From: Pseudomonas soli
GTDB lineage: Bacteria; Pseudomonadota; Gammaproteobacteria; Pseudomonadales; Pseudomonadaceae
Length of the DNA: 64,000 nt
Assembly: GCF_900110655.1 (NCBI RefSeq)
Contig: NZ_FOEQ01000003.1
Span: 124,001 to 188,000, forward strand
Reading direction: 5' to 3'
The position numbers and the translations under genes are program-made. Below, in pieces: positions 32,972 to 47,725 of this stretch (the stretch's first letter is position 1; each line of letters opens with the position of its first letter). Under the pieces are notes generated by a model. The model worked only from the letters and a program-made list of their open reading frames with translations, made no database searches and had not been told where the DNA came from.

Positions 32972-34654
32972 ATGGATATTAAACGCACGATCCTGATCGT
33001 CGCCCTGGCAATCGTGTCCTATGTCATGGTCCTCAAGTGGAACCAGGACTACGGCCAGGCTGCCCTGCCGACTCAGAATGCTGCTGCCAGCAATGCTGCC
33101 CCGGCCCTGCCGGACACCGTGCCGGCCGGCAACTCCGGTGCAAGTGCCGATGTGCCGAGCGCCAATGCTGAATCCAGCCCAGCCGAACTGGCGCCAGTGG
33201 CGCTCAGCAAGGACCTGATCCGGATCAAGACCGACGTCCTGGACCTGGCTATCGACCCGGTCGGTGGTGACATCGTCCAACTGACCCTGCCGAAGTACCC
33301 TCGTCGCCAGGATCATCCGGATATTCCGTTCCAGCTGTTCGATAACGGTGGCGAACGTGTGTATCTGGCCCAGAGCGGCCTGACCGGCGCCAACGGCCCG
33401 GACGCCCGTTCCACGGGTCGTCCGCTGTACTCCGCAGAGCAGAAGAGCTTCCAGCTGGCCGACGGCCAGGACCAACTGTCGGTCGACCTGAAGTTCAGCG
33501 AGAACGGCGTCAACTACATCAAGCGCTTCAGCTTCAAGCGCGGTGAGTATGACCTGACTGTCAGCTACCTGATCGACAACCAGAGCAGCCAGGCCTGGAC
33601 CGGCAACATGTTTGCCCAGCTCAAGCGTGACGCCAGCTCCGACCCGTCGTCGAGCACCGCCACCGGTACCGCCACCTACCTGGGCGCGGCCCTGTGGACA
33701 GCTTCCGAGCCGTACAAGAAAGTGTCGATGAAAGACATCGACAAAGGTAGTTTGAAAGAAAATGTGACCGGCGGCTGGGTCGCCTGGCTGCAGCACTACT
33801 TCGTGACCGCCTGGATCCCGACCCACTCGGACAACAACGCCGTCCAGACCCGCAAGGACAGCCAGGGCAACTACATCATCGGCTATACCGGCCCGGCGCT
33901 TAACGTCCCTGCCGGCGGCAAGGTCGAAACCAGCGCCATGCTGTATGCCGGCCCGAAGATCCAGTCCAAGCTCAAAGAGTTGTCCCCAGGCCTGGAACTG
34001 ACCGTCGACTACGGCTTCCTGTGGTTCATCGCCCAGCCGATCTTCTGGCTGCTGCAACATATCCACAGCCTGCTGGGCAACTGGGGCTGGTCGATCATCG
34101 TCCTGACCATGTTGATCAAGGGCCTGTTCTTCCCGCTGTCGGCCGCCAGCTACCGCTCGATGGCGCGCATGCGTGCCGTGGCGCCAAAACTGGCCCAGCT
34201 GAAGGAACGCTTCGGTGATGATCGCCAGAAGATGTCCCAGGCGATGATGGAGCTGTACAAGAAAGAGAAGATCAACCCGCTGGGCGGCTGCCTGCCGATC
34301 CTGGTGCAGATGCCGGTGTTCCTGGCCCTGTACTGGGTACTTCTGGAAAGCGTCGAGATGCGCCAGGCCCCGTGGATGCTGTGGATCACCGACCTGTCGA
34401 TCAAGGATCCGTTCTTCATCCTGCCGATCATCATGGGCGCCACCATGTTCATCCAGCAGCGCCTGAACCCGACCCCGCCCGATCCGATGCAGGCGAAGGT
34501 AATGAAAATGATGCCGATCATCTTCACCTTCTTCTTCCTGTGGTTCCCGGCTGGTCTGGTGCTGTACTGGGTTGTGAACAACTGCCTGTCGATCGGACAG
34601 CAGTGGTACATCACTCGCCGTATCGAGGCTGCGACCAAGAACGCAGCCGCTTGA
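32972..34654 (+). CDS. yidC: Membrane protein insertase YidC
   Basis: A 560-residue inner-membrane insertase. N-terminal helix ([19 protein letters not shown]), a low-complexity Ala/Pro linker, a large periplasmic beta domain (about 90-340), then the conserved five-helix insertase core with [19 protein letters not shown] and the C-terminal helix [21 protein letters not shown]. The longer open frame begins inside yidD. Ends the operon before a terminator. Confidence 0.97.
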   Translation: MDIKRTILIVALAIVSYVMVLKWNQDYGQAALPTQNAAASNAAPALPDTVPAGNSGASADVPSANAESSPAELAPVALSKDLIRIKTDVLDLAIDPVGGDIVQLTLPKYPRRQDHPDIPFQLFDNGGERVYLAQSGLTGANGPDARSTGRPLYSAEQKSFQLADGQDQLSVDLKFSENGVNYIKRFSFKRGEYDLTVSYLIDNQSSQAWTGNMFAQLKRDASSDPSSSTATGTATYLGAALWTASEPYKKVSMKDIDKGSLKENVTGGWVAWLQHYFVTAWIPTHSDNNAVQTRKDSQGNYIIGYTGPALNVPAGGKVETSAMLYAGPKIQSKLKELSPGLELTVDYGFLWFIAQPIFWLLQHIHSLLGNWGWSIIVLTMLIKGLFFPLSAASYRSMARMRAVAPKLAQLKERFGDDRQKMSQAMMELYKKEKINPLGGCLPILVQMPVFLALYWVLLESVEMRQAPWMLWITDLSIKDPFFILPIIMGATMFIQQRLNPTPPDPMQAKVMKMMPIIFTFFFLWFPAGLVLYWVVNNCLSIGQQWYITRRIEAATKNAAA

Positions 34655-34679
34655 CGGGCTGCTACGCTAGCCTGTTAAC

Positions 34680-34704
34680 AAAAACGCCCCCCTGGGGCGT
34701 TTTT
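34680..34704 (+). terminator. Terminator after yidC
   Basis: AAAACGCCCC pairs with GGGGCGTTTT across a 3-base loop (CCT), followed by more Ts. Confidence 0.85.
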
Positions 34705-34737
34705 GCTATCTGTCGTATTCGTTGTAGAGGTTCGAGC

Positions 34738-36111
34738 ATGAACACAGTGCGTGAAACCATTGCCGCCATCGCCACCGCCCAGGGCCGTGGCGGGGTAGGC
34801 ATCGTCAGATTGTCCGGCCCGCTGGCCCGCCAGGCCGGGCAAGTCATCACCGGGCGCAATACGCTGACCCCGCGGCATGCCCATTACGGCCCGTTCCGCG
34901 ATGACGATGGCCTGGTGCTGGATGAAGGGATCGCGCTGTTCTTCCCCGGGCCAAACTCGTTCACCGGCGAAGATGTGCTGGAGCTGCAGGGCCATGGCGG
35001 TCCGGTAGTCATGGACATGCTGCTGCAACGTTGCCTGCAGCTCGGTTGCCGGCTGGCACGTCCAGGCGAATTCAGCGAGCGAGCGTTCCTCAACGACAAG
35101 CTCGACCTGGCCCAGGCCGAGGCAATCGCCGACCTGATCGAAGCCAGCTCCACACAGGCTGCGCGCAATGCCCTGCGTTCCCTGCAAGGGGCATTCTCCA
35201 AGCGTGTGCATGGCCTCACCGAAGATCTGATCGCCCTGCGCATCTATGTCGAAGCCGCGATCGACTTCCCAGAGGAAGAGATCGATTTTCTTGCCGATGG
35301 CCATGTGCTGCGCATGCTCGATGAAGTACGTGACACGTTATCCACAGTTCAGCGCGAAGCAGGGCAAGGCGCATTGCTTCGCGACGGCATGACCGTGGTT
35401 ATCGCAGGCCGGCCGAACGCCGGCAAGTCGAGCCTGCTCAACCAGTTGGCCGGGCGTGAAGCGGCAATCGTCACCGATATCGCCGGCACCACCCGGGATA
35501 TCCTTCGCGAACATATCCACATCGACGGTATGCCCCTGCATGTGGTCGACACCGCAGGCTTGCGCGACACCGATGACCATGTGGAAAAGATCGGTGTGGA
35601 ACGGGCGCTCAAGGCCATCGGCGAGGCCGACCGTGTGCTCCTGGTAGTCGATTCGACGGCACCGGAAGCCAGTGATCCGTTTGCCTTGTGGCCAGAGTTT
35701 CTCGATCAGCGCCCCGACGTGGCCAAGGTCACCCTAATTCGCAACAAGGCGGACCTCAGTGGTGAGGTCGTAGGCCTGGAGCAAAGCGACGATGGGCACG
35801 TCACCATCACCCTCAGCGCCCGGGACAACGACATGGGCCTGGATCTGCTGCGTGAGCATCTCAAGGCTTGCATGGGCTATGAACAAACCGCCGAAAGCAG
35901 CTTCAGCGCTCGTCGCCGGCACCTGGAGGCGCTACGCCAGGCCAGTGCCCACCTCGAGCATGGCCGTGCGCAGCTGACCCTCGCCGGTGCCGGTGAGCTG
36001 CTGGCAGAGGATCTGCGCCAGGCACAGCAAGTGCTGGGTGAAATTACCGGAGCGTTCAGTTCGGATGACCTGCTGGGGCGGATCTTCTCCAGCTTCTGCA
36101 TTGGCAAGTGA
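34738..36111 (+). CDS. mnmE: tRNA modification GTPase MnmE
   Basis: A 457-residue GTPase that with MnmG makes the (c)mnm5 group at U34 of tRNA. The N-terminal folate-binding domain starts [21 protein letters not shown]; a helical domain surrounds the G domain ([32 protein letters not shown]). The C-terminal CIGK supplies the conserved cysteine. Start at 34738 is the family start; upstream frame is noncoding over the terminator. Confidence 0.96.
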   Translation: MNTVRETIAAIATAQGRGGVGIVRLSGPLARQAGQVITGRNTLTPRHAHYGPFRDDDGLVLDEGIALFFPGPNSFTGEDVLELQGHGGPVVMDMLLQRCLQLGCRLARPGEFSERAFLNDKLDLAQAEAIADLIEASSTQAARNALRSLQGAFSKRVHGLTEDLIALRIYVEAAIDFPEEEIDFLADGHVLRMLDEVRDTLSTVQREAGQGALLRDGMTVVIAGRPNAGKSSLLNQLAGREAAIVTDIAGTTRDILREHIHIDGMPLHVVDTAGLRDTDDHVEKIGVERALKAIGEADRVLLVVDSTAPEASDPFALWPEFLDQRPDVAKVTLIRNKADLSGEVVGLEQSDDGHVTITLSARDNDMGLDLLREHLKACMGYEQTAESSFSARRRHLEALRQASAHLEHGRAQLTLAGAGELLAEDLRQAQQVLGEITGAFSSDDLLGRIFSSFCIGK

Positions 36112-36134
36112 TCCCACAGGGTTCGATTCGCAAC

Positions 36135-36163
36135 AAAGCCGCTCTCTGGAGCGGCTTTTTTTT
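36135..36163 (+). terminator. Terminator after mnmE
   Basis: A 9-bp perfect stem, AAGCCGCTC with GAGCGGCTT, has a 4-base loop and a run of eight Ts. Confidence 0.88.
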
Positions 36164-36645
36164 GTCTGCGATTCGTGTGGGTACGGGTCATTGCAAGCAG
36201 GCCATCGACCACGGACGACAAGCGCTGCGCAAAATATTTCATCAACAGCGTTCCGAACGCCTGGCTAAGCTCTGTGGAAAACTCGGCCTCAGCTCCGTTG
36301 ATAACCAGGCTTTTTTTCTGAGGACAAACCTGCCTGTGGGTAACAGCACCATTCATCCACAGGTTAAACAGCGGTATCCAGAGCCCCCAGGCCTACCTGG
36401 ACACAGGGTTATGATTCTCTGTACACATTGTAATACATAGGCTGTAGAGACTTATGCACAGACAGGTGGGTACCTAAACATAAACATAAAAACAAAGCTT
36501 TTTTAAATTTTTCCTCTTTGTTTTCTTTTACCTGCCACTCATCCACAGCCTGGTCAAATTTTGCTCAGAAGGTTTCTTTGGAGGGTGGGAAGTCCCTATA
36601 CTTGTCCGCTTACCTTCTCTATTCGCAAAAACAGGCACGAGGTGC
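36164..36645. other. DnaA-box-rich, AT-rich region upstream of mnmG
   Basis: A gap of about 480 bases with no convincing gene. It holds five DnaA-like boxes, each one base off TTATCCACA: TGTGGAAAA (36273), TGTGGGTAA (36335), TCATCCACA (36353), TTATGCACA (36452) and TCATCCACA (36539). A strongly AT-rich tract runs from about 36476 to 36533. A TATACT -10-like hexamer at 36597 may belong to the mnmG promoter. The layout copies oriC on a smaller scale. Confidence 0.65.
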
Positions 36646-38541
36646 GTGGTGGATTTCCCTTCCCGTTTTGAAGTGATCGTCATCGGCGGCGGCCATGCCG
36701 GTACCGAGGCTGCGCTTGCGTCCGCACGCATGGGTGTGAAAACCCTGCTGCTGACTCATAACGTGGAAACCCTCGGTCACATGAGCTGCAACCCGGCCAT
36801 CGGTGGCATTGGCAAGAGCCACCTGGTCAAGGAAATCGATGCGCTCGGCGGCGCGATGGCGCTGGCCACCGACAAGAGCGGCATCCAGTTCCGCGTTCTG
36901 AACAACCGCAAAGGCCCGGCGGTACGCGCCACCCGTGCACAGGCGGACCGCGCCATCTACAAGGCCGTGGTACGTGAAATCCTGGAAAACCAGCCCAACC
37001 TGTGGATATTCCAGCAGTCGTGCGATGACCTGATCGTCGAGCAGGACCAGGTCAAGGGCGTGGTCACCCAAATGGGCCTGCGGTTCTTCGCCGACTCCGT
37101 GGTACTGACCAGCGGGACTTTCCTCGGTGGACTTATCCACATCGGTTTGCAGAACTATTCAGGTGGCCGCGCCGGCGATCCGCCCGCCAATGCCCTGGCC
37201 AACCGCATGCGTGAAATGCCGCTGCGTGTCGGCCGGTTGAAAACCGGTACCCCGCCGCGCATCGATGGCCGTTCGGTGGACTTCTCGGTGATGACCGAGC
37301 AACCGGGCGATACGCCGATCCCGGTAATGTCGTTCATGGGCAATGCCGACATGCATCCGCGCCAGGTGAGCTGCTGGATTACCCACACCAACGCCCGCAC
37401 CCACGAGATCATTGCCTCGAACCTCGACCGTTCGCCGATGTATTCGGGGGTGATCGAAGGCATCGGCCCGCGTTATTGCCCGTCGATCGAGGACAAGATC
37501 CACCGCTTCGCCGACAAGGAAAGCCACCAGGTGTTCATCGAGCCGGAAGGCCTGACCACCCATGAGCTGTATCCCAACGGCATTTCCACATCGTTGCCGT
37601 TCGACGTGCAGCTTGAGATCGTCCGCTCGATCCGCGGCATGGAGAACGCGCACATCGTGCGCCCGGGCTATGCCATCGAGTACGACTACTTCGATCCGCG
37701 CGACCTGAAGTACAGCCTCGAGACCAAGGTCATCGGCGGCCTGTTCTTCGCAGGCCAGATCAACGGCACCACCGGCTACGAAGAAGCCGGTGCCCAAGGC
37801 CTGCTGGCCGGGACCAACGCGGCTCTGCGCGCCCAGGGCCGTGAAAGCTGGTGCCCGCGCCGCGACGAGGCGTACATCGGCGTGCTGGTCGACGACCTGA
37901 TCACCCTCGGCACCCAAGAGCCGTACCGCATGTTCACTTCGCGAGCCGAGTACCGGCTGATCCTGCGCGAAGACAACGCCGACCTGCGCCTGACCGAGAA
38001 AGGCCGCGAACTCGGCTTGATCGACGATGAGCGCTGGGCGGCGTTCAGCGCCAAGCGCGAAGGCATCGAGCGTGAAGAGCAGCGCCTGAAGAGCACATGG
38101 GTGCGCCCGAACACGCCGCAAGGCCAGGCCATTGTGGATAAGTTCGGCACGCCATTGGCGCATGAGTACAGCCTGCTCAACCTGCTTGCCCGCCCTGAAA
38201 TCGACTACGCTGGCCTGATCGAGGCAACCGGCGGCGAGAATATCGATCCACAGGTCGCCGAACAGGTCGAGATCAGGACCAAGTACGCCGGCTACATCGA
38301 CCGCCAGCAGGAAGAAATTGCCCGCCTGCGCGCCAGTGAAGACACACGTCTGCCTGTGGATATCGACTACACGACCATTTCCGGGCTGTCCAAGGAGATC
38401 CAGGGCAAGCTCGGCGACACCCGGCCAGAGACCCTGGGCCAGGCTTCGCGTATTCCCGGCGTCACCCCGGCGGCGATTTCCCTGTTGCTGATTCACTTGA
38501 AAAAACGCGGCGCAGGCCGCGAATTGGAGCAAAGCGCTTGA
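36646..38541 (+). CDS. mnmG: tRNA modification enzyme MnmG
   Basis: A 631-residue FAD/NADH-dependent partner of MnmE in U34 wobble modification. The FAD loop is [16 protein letters not shown] at residues 10-25, and the family signature [17 protein letters not shown] follows. The start is GTG at 36646 ([10 protein letters not shown]), preceded by ACGAGG. The stop overlaps the rsmG start. Historically called gidA. Confidence 0.96.
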   Translation: MVDFPSRFEVIVIGGGHAGTEAALASARMGVKTLLLTHNVETLGHMSCNPAIGGIGKSHLVKEIDALGGAMALATDKSGIQFRVLNNRKGPAVRATRAQADRAIYKAVVREILENQPNLWIFQQSCDDLIVEQDQVKGVVTQMGLRFFADSVVLTSGTFLGGLIHIGLQNYSGGRAGDPPANALANRMREMPLRVGRLKTGTPPRIDGRSVDFSVMTEQPGDTPIPVMSFMGNADMHPRQVSCWITHTNARTHEIIASNLDRSPMYSGVIEGIGPRYCPSIEDKIHRFADKESHQVFIEPEGLTTHELYPNGISTSLPFDVQLEIVRSIRGMENAHIVRPGYAIEYDYFDPRDLKYSLETKVIGGLFFAGQINGTTGYEEAGAQGLLAGTNAALRAQGRESWCPRRDEAYIGVLVDDLITLGTQEPYRMFTSRAEYRLILREDNADLRLTEKGRELGLIDDERWAAFSAKREGIEREEQRLKSTWVRPNTPQGQAIVDKFGTPLAHEYSLLNLLARPEIDYAGLIEATGGENIDPQVAEQVEIRTKYAGYIDRQQEEIARLRASEDTRLPVDIDYTTISGLSKEIQGKLGDTRPETLGQASRIPGVTPAAISLLLIHLKKRGAGRELEQSA

Positions 38542-39188
38542 GTTCCCCGGTCACCCCGCAACATGCCGAAGAGTTGTCCACAGGTGCGCGCCAGCTTGGT
38601 GTCGAGCTGACCGCGCAGCAGCACGAACTGCTGCTGGGCTACCTGGCCCTGTTGATCAAATGGAACAAGGCCTACAACCTGACCGCCGTGCGCGACCCCG
38701 ACGAGATGGTCTCGCGTCACTTGCTCGACAGCCTCAGCGTCATGCCGTTTATCCACAACGACACCCAGCGTTGGCTGGATGTCGGCAGCGGCGGCGGCAT
38801 GCCGGGCATTCCGCTGGCCATCCTGCACCCGCACAAGCAGGTGACGGTGCTCGACAGCAACGGCAAGAAGACGCGCTTCCTCACCCAGGTGAAGATGGAG
38901 CTGAAACTGGACAACCTCAGGGTTATCCACAGCCGGGTGGAAGAGGTCCAGCCCGAGCAGCCGTTCTGCGGGATCGTCTCCCGGGCCTTCAGCAGCATGG
39001 AGAATTTCACCAACTGGACCCGCCACCTGGGTGACAGCCGCACGCAATGGCTTGCAATGAAGGGGCTGCATCCTGCCGATGAACTGGTAGCATTGCCCGC
39101 AGACTTCACAGTGGAAAGCGAGCAGGCCCTGACCGTTCCAGGTTGCCAGGGCCAGCGCCATCTGCTGATACTGCGCCGCAAGGCATGA
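38538..39188 (+). CDS. rsmG: 16S rRNA m7G527 methyltransferase RsmG
   Basis: A 216-residue SAM methyltransferase acting on G527 of 16S rRNA. SAM loop [18 protein letters not shown] and the preceding [24 protein letters not shown] stretch (split in two here) are typical. The start is TTG at 38538, overlapping the mnmG stop, consistent with coupling; no ATG is available at the family N-terminus. Loss of the homologue in other bacteria gives low-level streptomycin resistance. Confidence 0.93.
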   Translation: MSSPVTPQHAEELSTGARQLGVELTAQQHELLLGYLALLIKWNKAYNLTAVRDPDEMVSRHLLDSLSVMPFIHNDTQRWLDVGSGGGMPGIPLAILHPHKQVTVLDSNGKKTRFLTQVKMELKLDNLRVIHSRVEEVQPEQPFCGIVSRAFSSMENFTNWTRHLGDSRTQWLAMKGLHPADELVALPADFTVESEQALTVPGCQGQRHLLILRRKA

Positions 39189-39206
39189 CTGGGAACACGA
39201 GCAACA

Positions 39207-39998
39207 ATGGCTAAGGTATTCGCAATCGCGAACCAGAAGGGTGGTGTGGGCAAGACCACCACCTGCATCAATCTCGCCGCATCGCTGGCCGCGACCAAGC
39301 GTCGCGTGCTGCTGATCGACCTCGATCCACAGGGCAACGCGACCATGGGCAGCGGTGTGGATAAGCACGAGCTCGAGCATTCGGTGTACGACCTGCTGAT
39401 CGGGGAATGCGACCTGGCCCAGGCCATGCACTACTCCGAGCACGGTGGTTACCAGCTGTTGCCGGCCAACCGCGACCTGACCGCCGCCGAAGTGGTCCTG
39501 CTGGAAATGCAGATGAAGGAGAGCCGCCTGCGCAACGCGTTGGCGCCGATCCGCGAGAACTACGACTACATCCTCATCGACTGCCCGCCGTCGCTGTCGA
39601 TGCTGACGCTCAATGCGCTGGTCGCCTCCGATGGCGTGATCATCCCCATGCAGTGCGAGTACTACGCGCTGGAAGGGTTGAGCGACCTTGTGGATAACAT
39701 CAAGCGCATCGCCGCCCGGTTGAATCCGGAGCTGAAGATCGAAGGCCTGTTGCGGACCATGTACGACCCGCGCCTGAGCCTGAACAACGATGTTTCGGCG
39801 CAGCTCAAGGAACACTTTGGCGAGCAGCTGTACGATACGGTGATCCCGCGCAACATCCGCCTGGCGGAGGCGCCGAGCTTCGGCATGCCGGCACTGGCCT
39901 ACGACAAGCAATCCCGTGGCGCGCTGGCCTACCTGGCGTTGGCCGGGGAACTGGTTCGTCGTCAACGCCGTCCATCACGCATTGCACAAACAACTTAA
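39207..39998 (+). CDS. parA: Chromosome partitioning ATPase ParA
   Basis: A 263-residue ParA/Soj ATPase that forms nucleoid gradients to move ParB-parS complexes. Deviant Walker A KGGVGKTTTCINLAASLA starts at residue 10, and DLDPQGNAT and LIDCPPSL follow. No N-terminal DNA-binding domain, as in chromosomal ParA. parB follows after 9 bases. Confidence 0.95.
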   Translation: MAKVFAIANQKGGVGKTTTCINLAASLAATKRRVLLIDLDPQGNATMGSGVDKHELEHSVYDLLIGECDLAQAMHYSEHGGYQLLPANRDLTAAEVVLLEMQMKESRLRNALAPIRENYDYILIDCPPSLSMLTLNALVASDGVIIPMQCEYYALEGLSDLVDNIKRIAARLNPELKIEGLLRTMYDPRLSLNNDVSAQLKEHFGEQLYDTVIPRNIRLAEAPSFGMPALAYDKQSRGALAYLALAGELVRRQRRPSRIAQTT

Positions 39999-40007
39999 GG
40001 AATCCGC

Positions 40008-40880
40008 ATGGCCATCAAGAAACGCGGTCTCGGACGTGGGTTGGATGCACTGCTCAGTGGTCCTTCCGTCAGCGCGCTCGAAGCGCAGGCTGTCAAGATC
40101 GACCAGAAGGAACTGCAACACCTGCCGGTCGAGCTGATCCAGCGCGGCAAGTACCAGCCGCGTCGCGACATGGATCCCGAGGCGCTGGAAGAACTGGCGC
40201 ACTCGATCCGCACCCATGGCGTCATGCAGCCGATCGTGGTTCGCCCGATCGGTGACAACCGCTACGAGATCATCGCCGGTGAGCGCCGCTGGCGCGCCAC
40301 CCAGCAGGCTGGCCTGGATACCGTTCCGGCCATGGTCCGCGAAGTACCCGACGAAGCCGCCATTGCCATGGCGCTGATCGAGAACATCCAGCGCGAGGAC
40401 CTCAACCCGCTGGAAGAGGCGCTCGCCCTGCAGCGTCTGCAGCAGGAGTTCGAACTGACCCAGCAGCAGGTGGCTGATGCCGTCGGCAAGTCGCGGGTCA
40501 CCGTGGCCAACCTGTTGCGCCTGATCTCGCTGCCCGAGGCGATCAAGACCATGCTCGCCCATGGCGACCTGGAGATGGGCCACGCCCGCGCCTTGCTCGG
40601 CCTCGAGGAAGATCGACAGGAAGAAGGGGCGCGTCATGTTGTCGCACGCGGCCTCACCGTGCGCCAGACCGAGGCACTGGTGCGTCAGTGGCTCAGTGGC
40701 AAACCTGAGCCGGTCGAGGCGAGCAAACCTGATCCGGATATCACGCGTCTTGAACAGCGTCTGGCAGAGCGCCTGGGCTCGGCGGTACAAATTCGCCATG
40801 GCAACAAGGGCAAAGGCCAGTTGGTTATTCGCTACAACTCCCTTGACGAGTTGCAAGGCGTGCTTGCTCACATCCGCTGA
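40008..40880 (+). CDS. parB: Chromosome partitioning protein ParB
   Basis: A 290-residue CTPase and DNA-binding protein that spreads from parS. The ParB N-terminal motif GERRWRATQQAGLDTVPAM contains the CTP-binding box, a helix-turn-helix (QQQVADAVGKSRVTVANLLRLI) binds parS, and a C-terminal dimerisation domain ends the protein. Three parS sites occur 11-16 kb to the left. Confidence 0.95.
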   Translation: MAIKKRGLGRGLDALLSGPSVSALEAQAVKIDQKELQHLPVELIQRGKYQPRRDMDPEALEELAHSIRTHGVMQPIVVRPIGDNRYEIIAGERRWRATQQAGLDTVPAMVREVPDEAAIAMALIENIQREDLNPLEEALALQRLQQEFELTQQQVADAVGKSRVTVANLLRLISLPEAIKTMLAHGDLEMGHARALLGLEEDRQEEGARHVVARGLTVRQTEALVRQWLSGKPEPVEASKPDPDITRLEQRLAERLGSAVQIRHGNKGKGQLVIRYNSLDELQGVLAHIR

Positions 40881-40925
40881 AACAATTCCTGTTGTAGCGC
40901 GCAGTCGGAAATCACTACCCAAGAG

Positions 40926-40954
40926 TTGAATAGGGGTTAATCCACCCCTATACT
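40926..40954 (+). promoter_or_regulatory. Sigma-70 promoter of the atp operon
   Basis: TTGAAT (40926-40931), a 17-base spacer and TATACT (40949-40954). The spacer is a 7-bp perfect inverted repeat TAGGGGT-N6-ACCCCTA (40931-40950). It is about 75 bases upstream of atpI. Confidence 0.75.
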
Positions 40955-41029
40955 CTGCGCGCATTTTGTCGGCACAAATTATGCCAAGTCATTGTTGACG
41001 AGGCGGTCGACTTTCGAGGAGCAGTTGTG

Positions 41030-42725
<1,696 letters not shown>

Positions 42726-42782
42726 TCACTCGTTCCTACGAGTTGATTGGTGTGATGGACAAAGACCGAGCGAGGTGTTGGC

Positions 42783-43253
42783 GTGAACATTAATGCAACC
42801 CTGATTGGCCAATCCGTTGCTTTTCTGATTTTTGTACTCTTCTGCATGAAGTACGTATGGCCTCCGGTCATCACTGCCCTGCAAGAGCGCCAAAAGAAGA
42901 TTGCCGACGGTTTGGACGCTGCCAACCGCGCAGCTCGCGACCTGGAGCTGGCCCAAGAGAAAGCGGGTCAGCAACTGCGTGAAGCGAAGGCACAGGCAGC
43001 CGAAATCATTGAGCAAAGCAAGAAACGCGCTGCTCAGCTTGTCGAGGAAGCCCGTGAACAGGCTCGCGTCGAAGCTGACCGTGTGAAGGCTCAGGCTCAA
43101 GCCGAGATCGAACAGGAACTGAACAGCGTCAAAGACGCCCTGCGTGCCCAAGTGGGTGCCCTGGCTGTTGGCGGTGCTGAAAAGATCCTTGGCGCCACAA
43201 TCGATCAAAACGCGCATGCGGAGCTGGTTAACAAACTGGCCGCTGAAATTTAA
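42783..43253 (+). CDS. atpF: ATP synthase F0 subunit b
   Basis: A 156-residue stator stalk with one N-terminal membrane helix (about residues 5-25) and a long charged helix ([20 protein letters not shown] onward) that dimerises as a right-handed coiled coil. GTG-like alternatives exist, but [10 protein letters not shown] is standard. Starts 57 bases after atpE. Confidence 0.96.
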   Translation: MNINATLIGQSVAFLIFVLFCMKYVWPPVITALQERQKKIADGLDAANRAARDLELAQEKAGQQLREAKAQAAEIIEQSKKRAAQLVEEAREQARVEADRVKAQAQAEIEQELNSVKDALRAQVGALAVGGAEKILGATIDQNAHAELVNKLAAEI

Positions 43254-43265
43254 GCGAGGGCGATC

Positions 43266-43802
43266 ATGGCAGAACTGACCACGTTGGCCCGACCTTACGC
43301 TAAGGCTGCCTTCGAGCATGCCCAGGCCCATCAGCAACTGGCCAATTGGTCAGCCATGCTCGGCCTGGCTGCTGCGGTGTCGCAAGACGACACCATGCAG
43401 CGCCTGCTCAAGGCCCCGCAACTGACTAGCGCAGAAAAGGCCGCCGCATTCATTGAAGTGTGCGGTGACAAGTTTGACGCCAAGGCACAGAATTTCATTC
43501 ATGTTGCCGCGGAAAACGAACGTCTCCTGCTTCTGCCGGAGATTTCGACTCTGTTCGACCTGTACAAGGCCGAGCAAGAGAAGTCCGTGGACGTGGAAGT
43601 CACCAGTGCTTTTGCGTTGAACCAAGAACAGCAAGACAAACTCGCCAAGGTTCTCAGTGCACGGTTAGGCCAGGAAGTGCGCCTGCACGCGTCGGAGGAT
43701 GCCAGCCTGATCGGCGGCGTCGTCATCCGCGCTGGCGACCTGGTAATCGACGGTTCGGTTCGCGGGAAAATCGCGAAACTGGCCGAAGCCTTGAAATCTT
43801 GA
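43266..43802 (+). CDS. atpH: ATP synthase F1 subunit delta
   Basis: A 178-residue stator protein linking b to alpha. The N-terminal helical bundle starts [17 protein letters not shown]; the C-terminal [24 protein letters not shown] is the family signature. Lies 12 bases after atpF. Confidence 0.95.
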   Translation: MAELTTLARPYAKAAFEHAQAHQQLANWSAMLGLAAAVSQDDTMQRLLKAPQLTSAEKAAAFIEVCGDKFDAKAQNFIHVAAENERLLLLPEISTLFDLYKAEQEKSVDVEVTSAFALNQEQQDKLAKVLSARLGQEVRLHASEDASLIGGVVIRAGDLVIDGSVRGKIAKLAEALKS

Positions 43803-43823
43803 GTTTGAAGGGGCAGCAGAGCA

Positions 43824-45368
43824 ATGCAGCAACTCAATCCTTCCGAAATTAGTGAAATCATCAAGGGCCGCATCGACAACCTCGATGTCGGCTCCCAAGC
43901 CCGTAACGAAGGTACCGTCGTTTCGGTTTCCGACGGCATCGTGCGGATCCACGGTCTGGCCGACGTCATGTACGGCGAAATGATCGAGTTCCCTGGCAGC
44001 GTATTCGGCATGGCCCTGAACCTGGAGCAAGACTCCGTAGGTGCAGTGATCCTGGGGGCCTATGACACCCTCGCCGAAGGCATGAGCGCCAAGTGCACCG
44101 GCCGCATCCTGGAAGTTCCGGTTGGTAAGGAACTGCTGGGTCGCGTCGTCGACGCACTGGGTAACCCGATCGACGGCAAAGGTCCTCTGGGCAACACCCA
44201 GACCGACGCGGTCGAGAAAGTAGCTCCAGGCGTGATCTGGCGTAAGTCGGTAGACCAGCCTGTACAGACTGGCTACAAGTCCGTCGACGCCATGATCCCT
44301 GTCGGCCGTGGCCAGCGTGAGCTGATCATCGGTGACCGTCAGATCGGCAAGACCGCCATGGCCATCGACGCCATCATCAACCAGAAAGACTCCGGTATTT
44401 TCTGTGTTTATGTTGCAGTCGGCCAGAAGCGTTCCACCGTTGCCAACATCGTTCGCAAGCTGGAAGAAGCCGGCGCCCTGGCCAACACCATCGTGGTCGT
44501 TGCCAGTGCTTCGGAATCCGCCGCACTGCAGTTCCTGGCGCCTTACGCCGGCTGCACCATGGGCGAGTTCTTCCGTGACCGCGGTGAAGACGCCCTGATC
44601 GTTTACGATGACCTGTCCAAGCAGGCCGTTGCCTACCGTCAGATCTCCCTGCTGCTGCGCCGTCCACCAGGACGTGAAGCGTACCCAGGCGACGTGTTCT
44701 ATCTCCACTCCCGTCTGCTGGAGCGTGCATCGCGCGTTTCCGAAGAGTACGTCGAGAAGTTCACCAACGGTGCCGTAACTGGCAAGACTGGCTCGCTGAC
44801 CGCTCTGCCGATCATCGAAACCCAGGCTGGCGACGTTTCCGCGTTCGTTCCGACCAACGTGATCTCGATCACCGACGGTCAGATCTTCCTGGAATCGGCC
44901 ATGTTCAACGCAGGCATCCGTCCTGCCGTTAACGCCGGTGTGTCGGTATCCCGTGTTGGTGGTGCCGCCCAGACCAAGATCATCAAGAAGCTGTCCGGTG
45001 GTATCCGTACCGCCCTGGCCCAGTACCGTGAACTGGCGGCCTTCGCCCAGTTCGCTTCGGATCTGGACGAGGCTACCCGCAAGCAGCTGGAGCATGGTCA
45101 GCGCGTTACCGAGCTGATGAAGCAGAAGCAGTACGCGCCAATGTCGATTGCCGACATGGCCCTGTCGCTGTACGCCGCTGAGCGTGGTTTCCTGACCGAC
45201 GTAGAAGTCTCCAAGGTTGGCAGCTTCGAGCAAGCTCTGATTGCCTACTTCAACCGTGATCACGCCGAACTGATGGCCAAGATCAACGTGAAGGGTGACT
45301 TCAACGACGAAATCGACGCTGGCATGAAAGCCGGTATCGAGAAGTTCAAGGCCACCCAGACCTGGTAA
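43824..45368 (+). CDS. atpA: ATP synthase F1 subunit alpha
   Basis: A 514-residue non-catalytic nucleotide-binding subunit. Walker [10 protein letters not shown] and the alpha-type signature [17 protein letters not shown] are present. Length is the bacterial norm. Followed by a GC-rich intercistronic hairpin and atpG. Confidence 0.97.
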   Translation: MQQLNPSEISEIIKGRIDNLDVGSQARNEGTVVSVSDGIVRIHGLADVMYGEMIEFPGSVFGMALNLEQDSVGAVILGAYDTLAEGMSAKCTGRILEVPVGKELLGRVVDALGNPIDGKGPLGNTQTDAVEKVAPGVIWRKSVDQPVQTGYKSVDAMIPVGRGQRELIIGDRQIGKTAMAIDAIINQKDSGIFCVYVAVGQKRSTVANIVRKLEEAGALANTIVVVASASESAALQFLAPYAGCTMGEFFRDRGEDALIVYDDLSKQAVAYRQISLLLRRPPGREAYPGDVFYLHSRLLERASRVSEEYVEKFTNGAVTGKTGSLTALPIIETQAGDVSAFVPTNVISITDGQIFLESAMFNAGIRPAVNAGVSVSRVGGAAQTKIIKKLSGGIRTALAQYRELAAFAQFASDLDEATRKQLEHGQRVTELMKQKQYAPMSIADMALSLYAAERGFLTDVEVSKVGSFEQALIAYFNRDHAELMAKINVKGDFNDEIDAGMKAGIEKFKATQTW

Positions 45369-45373
45369 GCCGC

Positions 45374-45395
45374 AGCGGGGGCTCCGGCCCCCGCT
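45374..45395 (+). other. Intercistronic hairpin atpA-atpG
   Basis: AGCGGGGGC and GCCCCCGCT form a 9-bp perfect stem with a UCCG tetraloop, with no T-run. It probably acts on mRNA processing or stability rather than termination. Confidence 0.6.
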
Positions 45396-45416
45396 TGCTA
45401 ACCTGATAGGTGATAC

Positions 45417-46277
45417 ATGGCAGGCGCAAAAGAGATTCGCAGTAAGATTGCGAGCATCAAAAGCACGCAAAAAATTACCAGCGCCATGGAGAAAGTGGCG
45501 GTCAGCAAGATGCGCAAGGCACAAATGCGCATGGCTGCTAGCCGTCCTTACGCGGAGCGTATCCGCCAGGTGATCGGTCATCTGGCCAACGCCAACCCGG
45601 AATACCGCCACCCGTTCATGATCGAGCGCCCTGTAAAGCGCGCTGGTTATATCGTGGTGAGCAGTGACCGTGGTCTGTGCGGTGGCTTGAACACCAACCT
45701 GTTCAAGGCCCTGGTCAAGGACATGGGCGAAAACCGCGAACAGGGCGTTGAAATCGACCTGTGCGTGATCGGCAGCAAGGGTGCGACTTTCTTCCGCATC
45801 TTTGGCGGCAACGTCGTAGCCGCGATCAGCCACCTGGGCGAAGAGCCATCGATCAACGATCTGATCGGCTCCGTCAAAGTGATGCTGGACGCCTACCTCG
45901 ACGGCCGTATCGATCGCCTCTCGGTGGTTTCGAACAAGTTCATCAACACCATGACCCAAAAACCGACGGTCGAGCAATTGGTACCGTTGGTGGCAACCCC
46001 GGATCAGGAACTCAAGCACCACTGGGACTACCTGTACGAACCCGACGCAAAAGAGCTGCTGGACGGCTTGATGGTGCGTTACGTGGAGTCGCAGGTGTAC
46101 CAGGCGGTGGTCGAGAACAACGCTGCTGAACAAGCGGCCCGGATGATCGCCATGAAGAACGCCACAGACAACGCCGGTGATTTGATCAAAGAGCTTCAGT
46201 TGATCTACAACAAGGCGCGTCAGGCTGCGATCACCCAGGAGATCTCGGAAATCGTCGGCGGCGCTGCCGCGGTTTAA
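45417..46277 (+). CDS. atpG: ATP synthase F1 subunit gamma
   Basis: A 286-residue central stalk. N-terminal helix [20 protein letters not shown] and C-terminal [21 protein letters not shown], the two strands of the rotating coiled coil, are typical. Lies between atpA and atpD. Confidence 0.96.
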   Translation: MAGAKEIRSKIASIKSTQKITSAMEKVAVSKMRKAQMRMAASRPYAERIRQVIGHLANANPEYRHPFMIERPVKRAGYIVVSSDRGLCGGLNTNLFKALVKDMGENREQGVEIDLCVIGSKGATFFRIFGGNVVAAISHLGEEPSINDLIGSVKVMLDAYLDGRIDRLSVVSNKFINTMTQKPTVEQLVPLVATPDQELKHHWDYLYEPDAKELLDGLMVRYVESQVYQAVVENNAAEQAARMIAMKNATDNAGDLIKELQLIYNKARQAAITQEISEIVGGAAAV

Positions 46278-47681
<1,404 letters not shown>

Positions 47682-47686
47682 TCCCG

Positions 47687-47704
47687 GCGCCCCGCAAGGG
47701 GCGC
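47687..47704 (+). other. Intercistronic hairpin atpD-atpC
   Basis: GCGCCCC and GGGGCGC form a 7-bp stem with a GCAA (GNRA) tetraloop and no T-run. It is similar in kind to the atpA-atpG hairpin and probably acts at mRNA level. Confidence 0.6.
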
Positions 47705-47725
47705 TAATCAGGTTGAGGCAAGCAG

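Noticed and set aside
43665..46133. 822-codon open frame opposite atpA/atpG
   Set aside because: Shadow of highly biased atp genes; low-complexity composition, no ribosome-binding site, no recognisable motif.
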